A stretch of 5,646 nt of DNA from Trebonia sp. (lineage in GTDB: Bacteria > Actinomycetota > Actinomycetes > Streptosporangiales > Streptosporangiaceae). The translations under genes and the position numbers were made by a program. The stretch covers positions 1 through 5,646 of the forward strand of contig JASHXJ010000015.1 of the NCBI GenBank assembly GCA_030043595.1, written 5' to 3'. This document shows positions 1 to 4,977 of this stretch, in pieces (positions within the stretch are counted from its first letter, which is position 1; every line of letters starts with the position of its first letter). A model generated the notes under the pieces. That model had not been told where the DNA came from, made no database searches, and worked only from the letters and a program-made list of their open reading frames with translations.

Positions 1-270
1 GCGCGCGCTGAGGGCTGGGGCCGGCGGCGTGCCGGGAACGGGGTGGGCGATCCCGGCGTCGAGCAGCCGGCGGGCGAGTTCGCGGGCTGGCACGCTGCCC
101 GGTACCGGCACGCCGGCGAACCAGCTGGCCACGTGGCGCGCCCCGGCCGGCGTCAGCCGAAGCACCCGCACCGGCGACCCGCCGACAAGGACGGAGCCGT
201 CGGCGACCAGCCGGGTACCGGAGTCAGCGACCAGCCGGAAGCCCGCGGGCATCAGCTGGTCGGCTGCCAC
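1..270 (-). CDS. mftF: Mycofactocin glycosyltransferase MftF, N-terminal part (cut by window edge)
   Basis: Only the first 90 codons are visible; the gene continues beyond base 1. It is too short for a standard ORF call but translates cleanly from a GTG at 270-268. The protein contains MPAGFRLVADSG, then VLVGGSPVRVLRLTPAGA and later LLDAGIAHPVPG. This is the characteristic N-terminal segment of MftF that precedes its GT-A/GT2 glycosyltransferase domain, which is not in the window. In known systems MftF adds a beta-1,4-glucose chain to premycofactocin. The start lies one base after the mftC stop, so the gene is the fourth cistron of the operon and probably translationally coupled. No Shine-Dalgarno is evident. 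An in-frame ATG at 252-250 is an alternative, but the GTG gives the usual short lead before the PAGF motif. Its position directly after mftC, with no mftD or mftE between, is unusual. Confidence 0.87.
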   Translation of the reverse strand, partial: MAADQLMPAGFRLVADSGTRLVADGSVLVGGSPVRVLRLTPAGARHVASWFAGVPVPGSVPARELARRLLDAGIAHPVPGTPPAPALSAR

Positions 271-271
271 G

Positions 272-1519
272 TTAGGGGACAGCGAAGCCCGCGAGCGGGC
301 TCTCGTCGCAGCCACGCTCCGGCGGCCGGCGCCGTCCGATTGTGACGGGCACCGTACGGTGCGAGTGGTCCACGGAAGGCCGCGGCGCGGCCGACGCATC
401 GACCGCGGCCAGCGCCGCTTCGCCGTGCCCCCGCACGCACTCAGGATCCGGCCCGTCGAGCGGCAGGCCGGTGAAGAACTTCGCCGCCATGCAGCCGCCG
501 CGGCAGGAGTCGTAGCTCCCGCAGGACCGGCACGCTCCCCCGGTGTCGGGGGCGCGCAGCGAGGCGAACAGCGGAGAGTCACGCCACACGGCCTGGAACC
601 CGCCCTGGTCACGGACGCTGCCCGCGAGGAAGCTCTCGTGGATCGCGAACGGGCACGCGTACACGTCGCCCACCGGGTCGATGAGGCAGACGACCCGGCC
701 CGCGCCGCACAGGTTCAGGCCAGGCAGCGCCGAACCGTACGCCGACAGGTGGAAGAACGAGTCGCCGGTCAGCACCTGCTCGCCGTGCGCCACGAGCCAG
801 TCATACAGCGAGCGCTGCTGGTCCACGGTCGGGTGCAGCTCGTGCCAGACGTCGGCGCCCCGCCCGGACGGGCGCAGCCGGGTGAGCCGCAGCTGGGCGC
901 CATACCGGTCGGCGATGGCCTTGAACGCGTCGAGCTGGGGGATGTTGTGCCTGGTCATGACGACCGACAGCTTGAAACCGCGAAAGCCCGCGTGGTGAAG
1001 GCTGGCCATCGCCCGCAGCGCGGTGTCATACGAACCAGGCCCGCGCACGGCATCGTTGACCGCAGCGGTCGCGCCGTCCAGCGATATCTGCACGTCCACG
1101 TAGTCGCTCGCGGCCAGCCGCGCCGCCACGTCAGGAGTGATCTTCACGCCGTTGGTGGAGAACTTCACGCCGACGTGGTGCGCGGTCGCGTAGTCCACCA
1201 GTTCCCAGAAGTCCGGGCGGACCGTCGGCTCGCCGCCGCCGATGTTGACGTAGAAGACCTGCATCCGCTCGAGGGTGTCGATGACCTGCTTGCATTCGGC
1301 GGTGGACAGCTCACGCGGGTCGCGGCGGCCCGACGATGACAGGCAGTGCACGCACGACAGGTTGCAGGCGTAGGTGAGCTCCCAGGTCAGGCAGATCGGG
1401 GCGTCCAGGCCGAGCTGGAACAGGTCGGTCAGCCTGCCCGGGGCAGCGGACGCGGTCCGTGCCGGATCGCCCCCGGGCGGCTTCCCTGAGCCGAGAGCCA
1501 GGTCTGAGGTGAGCGTCAT
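272..1519 (-). CDS. mftC: Mycofactocin radical SAM maturase MftC
   Basis: This is the radical SAM/SPASM enzyme that, with MftB, oxidatively decarboxylates the C-terminal Tyr of MftA and then cross-links Val and Tyr into the pyrrolidinone core of mycofactocin. The 415-residue protein has the CX3CX2C cluster motif (C52, C56, C59 in CNLSCVHC), the SAM-binding GGGEP at 94-98, and a SPASM region with cysteines at 271, 278, 289, 330, 333, 339, 343 and 361 (ending GGCMAAKFF and PDPEC). These match the auxiliary Fe-S cluster pattern of the family. The core length is typical. After the last SPASM Cys there is a tail of about 54 residues, Pro/Arg-rich and low in recognisable motifs. The ATG start overlaps the mftB TGA as ATGA, implying coupled translation. 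The next gene, mftF, begins one base after the stop. Confidence 0.96.
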   Translation of the reverse strand: MTLTSDLALGSGKPPGGDPARTASAAPGRLTDLFQLGLDAPICLTWELTYACNLSCVHCLSSSGRRDPRELSTAECKQVIDTLERMQVFYVNIGGGEPTVRPDFWELVDYATAHHVGVKFSTNGVKITPDVAARLAASDYVDVQISLDGATAAVNDAVRGPGSYDTALRAMASLHHAGFRGFKLSVVMTRHNIPQLDAFKAIADRYGAQLRLTRLRPSGRGADVWHELHPTVDQQRSLYDWLVAHGEQVLTGDSFFHLSAYGSALPGLNLCGAGRVVCLIDPVGDVYACPFAIHESFLAGSVRDQGGFQAVWRDSPLFASLRAPDTGGACRSCGSYDSCRGGCMAAKFFTGLPLDGPDPECVRGHGEAALAAVDASAAPRPSVDHSHRTVPVTIGRRRPPERGCDESPLAGFAVP

Positions 1520-1797
1520 ACCACTGTCCGTTCCGAGATCATGCTTGACTGCGCGAGCGCGTGAAGAGCGCGGGTGTACGCGGGCAGTTCCGCCTCGGTC
1601 ACGCCGGCCGCGGCGCAGGCGGCCCGGGCGCTGGGGTGGTCGGCCAGCGACCGCACCACCGCCAGCACCCGCTGGTTCTTCAGGAAGGACAGCCGCCGGG
1701 TGCCGAAGTGGTACAGCAGCGCGCCGAACGGCTCGGGGCGCACCGACACCCGCGGGTCGACCCGCCAGGGCCGGTCGAGGTCGAAGTCAGTAGACAC
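1516..1797 (-). CDS. mftB: Mycofactocin peptide chaperone MftB
   Basis: MftB is a PqqD-like RiPP recognition element that binds the MftA precursor and delivers it to MftC. The 93-residue protein carries the signature run RPEPFGALLYHFGTRRLSFL (residues about 21-40), followed by a helical C-terminal half, as in mycobacterial MftB. The start is a GTG at 1797-1795, because no ATG lies in frame near it. The gene therefore overlaps the end of mftA by 11 bases, and no Shine-Dalgarno sits at proper spacing. Translation is probably coupled to mftA. The TGA overlaps the mftC ATG by four bases. The position between precursor and maturase agrees with the assignment. Confidence 0.95.
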   Translation of the reverse strand: MSTDFDLDRPWRVDPRVSVRPEPFGALLYHFGTRRLSFLKNQRVLAVVRSLADHPSARAACAAAGVTEAELPAYTRALHALAQSSMISERTVV

Positions 1798-1888
1798 CGC
1801 ACATGCCGTCGATCGAGACCTCCTCGACCAGCAGCTCGTCGCTGCTGAGGTCTTCGGTCTCCGCTACCTGACCCTGTTGCTCTGCCAT
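1787..1888 (-). CDS. mftA: Mycofactocin precursor peptide MftA
   Basis: This is a 33-residue gene, short enough to be missed by most ORF filters. It starts MAEQQGQVAETEDL, has an acidic middle (SSDELLVEEVS), and ends IDGMCGVY followed by TGA. The IDGMCGVY terminus is the diagnostic conserved core of MftA. The final Val-Tyr is the part MftC converts to the cyclic product, and MftE cleaves after the preceding Gly. The acidic leader is the expected binding segment for MftB. The ATG is preceded by an excellent GGAGG five bases away, the strongest ribosome binding site in the window, which fits a substrate peptide needed in excess over its enzymes. It is the first cistron of the mftABC-F operon and overlaps mftB by 11 bases. 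Confidence 0.97.
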   Translation of the reverse strand: MAEQQGQVAETEDLSSDELLVEEVSIDGMCGVY

Positions 1889-1893
1889 GCGAG

Positions 1894-1898
1894 CCTCC
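1894..1898 (-). promoter_or_regulatory. Shine-Dalgarno of mftA
   Basis: On the minus strand the sequence reads GGAGG-CTCGC-ATG, a full anti-16S match with a five-base spacer. It fixes the mftA start. The downstream genes of the operon lack comparable sites. Confidence 0.85.
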
Positions 1899-1906
1899 GG
1901 TAATAG

Positions 1907-1921
1907 TGGCACCAGGTGCCA
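1907..1921. promoter_or_regulatory. Palindromic operator candidate O2 (MftR site)
   Basis: TGGCACCAGGTGCCA is a perfect palindrome with 7-bp arms around a single central A. It shares GGCAC-N3-GTGCC and 12 of 15 bases with O1, and its centre (1914) is 40 bp from that of O1 (1954), close to four helical turns. It lies in the mftA 5' leader, just upstream of the Shine-Dalgarno. It could act as a second operator or fold as an RNA hairpin in the leader. Confidence 0.6.
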
Positions 1922-1938
1922 GGATCCGAACCTGGCAC
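1916..1938. repeat. Overlapping inverted repeat between the two operators
   Basis: GTGCCAGG (1916-1923) and CCTGGCAC (1931-1938) form a perfect 8-bp inverted repeat with a 7-bp spacer. The left arm shares bases with O2. Half-sites GGCAC or GTGCC therefore occur five times in this region (1908, 1916, 1934, 1948 and 1956). The middle one may be an additional half-site, or it may offer an alternative hairpin. Confidence 0.55.
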
Positions 1939-1939
1939 G

Positions 1940-1968
1940 AGCGTAACGGCACTAGGTGCCGGAATCAA
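1940..1968 (-). promoter_or_regulatory. Probable mftA operon promoter
   Basis: On the minus strand a TTGATT (1968-1963) and a TACGCT (1945-1940) are separated by exactly 17 bases. The first matches the TTGACA -35 consensus at four of six positions. The second fits the actinobacterial TAnnnT -10. Transcription would begin around 1933, giving a 5' leader of about 45 nt that includes the GGAGG. The spacer is occupied by the palindrome at 1947-1961, so a bound repressor would block the polymerase. The promoter is inferred from sequence only. Confidence 0.6.
1947..1961. promoter_or_regulatory. Palindromic operator candidate O1 (MftR site)
   Basis: CGGCACTAGGTGCCG has 6-bp inverted arms (CGGCAC/GTGCCG) around a 3-bp centre. 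It lies precisely between the -35 and -10 boxes of the proposed mftA promoter and close to the divergent mftR gene. This is a typical TetR-family repressor arrangement. A nearly identical palindrome lies at 1907-1921. Confidence 0.65.
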
Positions 1969-2011
1969 GAAACATCACGCGTTGTGACCGGGCATCACGC
2001 CATGGTCGGCG

Positions 2012-2017
2012 TAAGAT
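2012..2017 (+). promoter_or_regulatory. Possible -10 box for mftR
   Basis: TAAGAT fits the TAnnnT -10 consensus and ends eight bases before an in-frame GTG at 2026. Initiation there would give a leaderless mftR transcript, which is common in actinobacteria. No convincing -35 lies 16-19 bp upstream, so this is tentative. Confidence 0.35.
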
Positions 2018-2034
2018 GGGCATCCGTGCAAGGG

Positions 2035-2658
2035 ATGGTGATCTTAGTGCAGGCACCGGCCGCGGTTCCCGCGCGCCATCCCGGCCGCAAGCGCGTGACA
2101 TCGCAGACGGAGCTTGAACAGGCGGCGTTCGGGCTGTTCGCGGCTCACGGGTTCGAGCAGACGACGGTGGACGAGATCGCCGCGGCGGCGGGGATCGGGC
2201 GGCGGACGTTCTTCCGGTACTTCCCGTCGAAGAACGACATCCCGTGGGGTGCCTTCGAGCTGGAACTCGAGCGAATGCGCGTGCGGCTGAAGGCCTGCCC
2301 GCGGGAAGTCCCGCTCATGGACGCGATCCGGCTCGCGCTCATCGACTTCAACCGCGTCTCGCCCGCGCAGGTGCCGCTGCACCGGCGGCGGATGGAGCTG
2401 ATCTTGCGGGTCCCTGCGCTGCTGGCGCACTCGACGCTGCGCTTCACGGCCTGGCGGCAGGTGATCGCCGAGTTCGTCGCACAGCGGTCCGGCCGCCGCC
2501 CCGACGAGCTCGCCCCGCAGGTGATCGCGCACGCCGTCCTTGGGGTGGCGGTCGCCGCCTACGAGCACTGGCTCGACCACCCGGCCGCCGACCTCGGCGC
2601 GCTGCTCGACGACGGGATGCGGCAGCTGGACGCCGCGTTCTCCGGGAGTCTGCGCTGA
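2035..2658 (+). CDS. mftR: TetR-family regulator of the mycofactocin locus, MftR
   Basis: The protein is about 207 residues, normal for TetR regulators. An N-terminal helix-turn-helix domain covers roughly residues 24-72, with AAFGLFAAHGFEQTTVDEIA and GIGRRTFFRYFPSKNDIPWG. The RRTFFRYFPSKNDIPWG stretch is typical of the MftR subgroup. The C-terminal helical ligand domain includes AAYEHWL. MftR of mycobacteria is reported to repress mftA and to release DNA on binding long-chain acyl-CoA; the same role is inferred here. The gene diverges from mftA across about 146 bp containing two palindromes. The start is uncertain: in-frame GTG 2026 (possibly leaderless), ATG 2035, GTG 2038 and GTG 2047 are all possible, and the AAGGG at 2030-2034 is well spaced for none. 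An open frame extends further upstream but runs through the operators and is not needed. The stop overlaps the mftE start. Confidence 0.9.
   Translation: MVILVQAPAAVPARHPGRKRVTSQTELEQAAFGLFAAHGFEQTTVDEIAAAAGIGRRTFFRYFPSKNDIPWGAFELELERMRVRLKACPREVPLMDAIRLALIDFNRVSPAQVPLHRRRMELILRVPALLAHSTLRFTAWRQVIAEFVAQRSGRRPDELAPQVIAHAVLGVAVAAYEHWLDHPAADLGALLDDGMRQLDAAFSGSLR
2644..2648 (+). promoter_or_regulatory. Shine-Dalgarno that supports the mftE CTG start
   Basis: GGGAG inside the end of mftR is followed by six bases and then CTG at 2655-2657, which overlaps the mftR TGA. The spacing is good, and no ATG, GTG or TTG is available in this frame nearby, so this site decides the proposed start. Confidence 0.5.
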
Positions 2659-3473
2659 CCTGTCTCGCGCTGGCCACGGCACGCTGGCCGGACGTCGCGG
2701 CCGGGCCACGGCTGCTGCTCGTGGTGCCGCTCGGCTCGCTCGAGCAGCACGGGCCGCACCTGCCGCTGGATACCGACACCCGGATCGCCGCGGCGGTCGC
2801 GGCGCGGGCCTGCGCGGGACGAGCCGGGGTGGGGCTGGCGCCGCCGGTCCCGTTCGGGGCGAGCGGCGAGCACGCGGACTTCCCTGGCACGCTCTCGGTC
2901 GGCACGGCCGCCCTGACCACGTTCCTGGTCGAGCTCGGCCGGCACGCGAGCCTGCACTGGCCCGCGATGCTGCTCGTCAACGGGCACGGCGGGAACGCCG
3001 CGGCGATCGCCGGCGCGCTGCGACAGCTGCGCGCGGAGGGCCGCGAATGTCATGTGTGGCACGCTGGGCTGCCGGGATCCGACGCGCACGCGGGACGGAT
3101 GGAGACCTCGGTGATGCTCGCGCTCGCCCCGGGGGACGTGCTGACAGCCGCCGCCGCGGCGGGCGACACCCGGCCCCTCGCCGAGATCATGCCCGAGCTG
3201 CGGGCCCGCGGGGTCCGCGCGGTAAGCCCGAACGGCGTGCTCGGCGACCCGTCGGGCGCCTCGGCCGAGGAGGGCGAGACGCTGCTCGGCCTGCTCGCGG
3301 ACGGCCTGACCGCGGCGCTGGATACGCTGCTCGCCGCTTTCTCGTTAGCTACTGCAGGGTGCCGGGCTCGATGGGGGAACCGTAGGGCTCGTGCATCGCG
3401 TCGAGGTTGTCCCGGGCGGGGTACCGGTGCGCGGCGGGACCTTCGGCGAACGCGCGCAGCACGTTCATCGTGA
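2655..3473 (+). CDS. mftE: Mycofactocin precursor peptidase MftE (creatininase family)
   Basis: MftE is a metal-dependent amidohydrolase of the creatininase family. It hydrolyses the MftC-modified MftA to free the cyclised Val-Tyr product. Numbering from CTG 2655, the visible motifs are LGSLEQHGPHLPLDTDT (26-42), GASGEH (68-73), LLVNGHGGN (106-114), HAGRMETS (145-152) and NGVLGDPSGASAEEG (193-207). Putative metal ligands by family comparison are E30, H32, D41, H111 and E150. The start is odd: the only choice that keeps the first strand is CTG, overlapping the mftR stop as CTGA behind a GGGAG; the next normal start, GTG 2721, would remove 22 residues up to the first strand. The family-like part ends near residue 229 (ALDTLLAAF). 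The frame then reads on for 43 Arg-rich residues antisense to the convergent gene. Pairing with mftR instead of lying after mftD is unusual. Confidence 0.9.
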   Translation: MTCLALATARWPDVAAGPRLLLVVPLGSLEQHGPHLPLDTDTRIAAAVAARACAGRAGVGLAPPVPFGASGEHADFPGTLSVGTAALTTFLVELGRHASLHWPAMLLVNGHGGNAAAIAGALRQLRAEGRECHVWHAGLPGSDAHAGRMETSVMLALAPGDVLTAAAAAGDTRPLAEIMPELRARGVRAVSPNGVLGDPSGASAEEGETLLGLLADGLTAALDTLLAAFSLATAGCRARWGNRRARASRRGCPGRGTGARRDLRRTRAARSS

Positions 3474-4932
3474 CCTGGCGGACGAAGCCGGGTGTCTTGC
3501 CCGCGATGCCGTGCGGCTGGTCACCGTAGATCGCCTCCACCCAGCGCATCGTCCCGCTGTTGAAGACGCCCGCGCCGCTGGCGTGCGTGTAGTAGGCGGA
3601 GTCCCCGTAGCTGCTCGCGCCCTCGCAGACGAGCGGCGAGTGGGAGAGCACCTCGATCGGGCGCTCCACCGGGTAGGCCGGGTCGACCCGGTCGTACTCG
3701 ACGCCGACCAGGTTCGCGAAGCTGTCGCCCGCGCGGACGCCGGTGCCATTGAAGACCCAGCTCGAGGGGCTGACGACCACGTAGGAGGCGTCGACCGGGT
3801 AGCCCTCGTAGATCGTGCCGATCAGCGAGGACTCCGGGTCCGGATCAGGCGGGTCGCGCCAGTCGCTGGTGACCAGCGCGTCGTGCACGCCGTACATCGG
3901 GTCCTGCGTGTAATCGGTCTTGTAGCAGATGACCAGGCGGGCATCGCCGAGCGGGGTCTTGTCCAGGCGCGTCCGGCGGAACATCGCGTTCGCGCCCATG
4001 AAGGCCAGGTTCACTCCCCTGTTCCTGGCGGCGGTCACGTTGGCGCGCTCCGCGGGCGTCCAGTACTCGTCGTGCCCCATGGAGACGAGCGCGCTCGCGC
4101 CGTCGAGCAGGTGCGGGTCGGCGGCGATGTCCATGCTGCTTACATAGGCAAGCTCAAGGCCCGGGTCGGTGCCGAGCATGTACTCGGCGAGCTTGACGAT
4201 GTTGCGCTCGTAGGTGAGGAACATGTCCGCGCCGTTGAGGTCGTAGGGCCGGTCCAGGCTCACCGCAAGCGACCGGTCGCCGTACTCCCCGTCCGGCCCG
4301 ACGTAGAGGTCGTAGCCGCCCCAGGTGTTATAGGCCTGCCAGGTCTGCACGCAGCTCTTGAGCACGACCTTGCCGTGCGTGCCCGCGGACCGGACGGTGA
4401 CCGGCACGTACCGCTGGGCGCCGGAGTCGGCGTCAAGCCGCAGCAGGTACGCCCCCGGGGGCCAGTCGTCGGTCGGTACGTCCACGACCGGGTCCCAGCG
4501 GGTCTGCACCGTGTTGGTGTCCGCCACCAGCGTGGCGCTGCCTTGCGCGCCACCGCGCAGCGTCCTTGACTGCCACAGCTTGCGCGCGCCGTCGCCCTGG
4601 TACCAGCCCAGCCGGAACGCGGTCACCCGGAAGCCCGTCGACGTCGTCGAGACGAACAGCGGGAACGACTCGCCGGTCAGCACGCTGGCCTTGCCCGTGT
4701 ACCCTTCGATCTCGTGCTCGCCGCCGAGGTGGCGGATCTCCCAGTCCGGGTCGCCCGGCAGCGAGTTCTCCGGCACTGGCTTGCGCCATGGCCGGGCGGT
4801 GAGCGCGAGCGGATGATCGGCCGGCGCGGGCGGGTGGTCCCTGTCCACGGCGACGGCCGCCGCGGCGGCCGCCCCGGCAACCCCGGCGGCGGCCATGCCG
4901 AGGAACGCCCGGCGGGTCGTCTTCCGCTGCAT
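3349..4932 (-). CDS. Tat-exported N,N-dimethylformamidase beta-subunit-like protein
   Basis: From ATG 4932 the protein has 527 residues. It opens with a twin-arginine signal (TTRRAFLG, residues 5-12) and an Ala/Gly-rich hydrophobic stretch to about 30. No lipobox Cys is seen, so a folded, secreted or cell-wall protein is predicted. A beta-rich part follows (LGWYQG, 108-113), then the domain related to the large subunit of N,N-dimethylformamidase, with WQAYNTWGG (198-206), GHDEYW (286-291) and GANAMFRR (313-320). The true dimethylformamidase is an iron amidohydrolase releasing dimethylamine and formate. Most actinobacterial Tat-exported relatives have no known substrate, so activity here is only a possibility. 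A GTG at 4950 could add six residues, but the ATG gives a more usual Tat n-region. The stop lies inside the antisense extension of mftE. The upstream gene ends 45 bp before this ATG, suggesting co-transcription. Confidence 0.82.
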   Translation of the reverse strand: MQRKTTRRAFLGMAAAGVAGAAAAAAVAVDRDHPPAPADHPLALTARPWRKPVPENSLPGDPDWEIRHLGGEHEIEGYTGKASVLTGESFPLFVSTTSTGFRVTAFRLGWYQGDGARKLWQSRTLRGGAQGSATLVADTNTVQTRWDPVVDVPTDDWPPGAYLLRLDADSGAQRYVPVTVRSAGTHGKVVLKSCVQTWQAYNTWGGYDLYVGPDGEYGDRSLAVSLDRPYDLNGADMFLTYERNIVKLAEYMLGTDPGLELAYVSSMDIAADPHLLDGASALVSMGHDEYWTPAERANVTAARNRGVNLAFMGANAMFRRTRLDKTPLGDARLVICYKTDYTQDPMYGVHDALVTSDWRDPPDPDPESSLIGTIYEGYPVDASYVVVSPSSWVFNGTGVRAGDSFANLVGVEYDRVDPAYPVERPIEVLSHSPLVCEGASSYGDSAYYTHASGAGVFNSGTMRWVEAIYGDQPHGIAGKTPGFVRQVTMNVLRAFAEGPAAHRYPARDNLDAMHEPYGSPIEPGTLQ

Positions 4933-4947
4933 GCTGGTCAAGCATGC
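4929..4947. repeat. Inverted repeat over the start of the dimethylformamidase-like gene
   Basis: GCATGCT (4929-4935) and AGCATGC (4941-4947) form a perfect 7-bp stem with a 5-base loop. The preferred ATG (4932-4930) lies in one arm. In RNA this could sequester the start, and there is no Shine-Dalgarno. The pairing is visible in sequence; any function is inferred. Confidence 0.45.
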
Positions 4948-4977
4948 CACGGTCGGCCGACGGCTGCCAGGACCCCG

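Noticed and set aside
29..1339. A 436-codon open frame on the plus strand
   Set aside because: It is antisense to mftC and mftF, has Arg/Val/His-rich composition typical of a GC-rich shadow frame, and shows no domain, whereas the minus strand encodes clear MftC motifs.
1903..1930. Alternative mftA promoter with TTCGGA and CACTAT
   Set aside because: The -35 match is weak, and transcription would start within the Shine-Dalgarno, leaving it out of the mRNA.
1906..2034. N-terminal extension of mftR from an ATG at 1906
   Set aside because: It would run through both palindromes and the divergent promoter and add 43 residues not typical of TetR regulators.
2044..2709. A 221-codon open frame on the minus strand
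   Set aside because: It is antisense to mftR, which has a clear helix-turn-helix and better coding character.
3391..4569. A 392-codon open frame on the plus strand
   Set aside because: It is the complement of the dimethylformamidase-like gene, with repetitive Val/Arg/His composition and no recognisable motif.
4952..4961. GTCGGCCGAC palindrome as a terminator between the two right-hand genes
   Set aside because: It is only 10 bp with no loop or T-run, and such palindromes are frequent in high-GC DNA.
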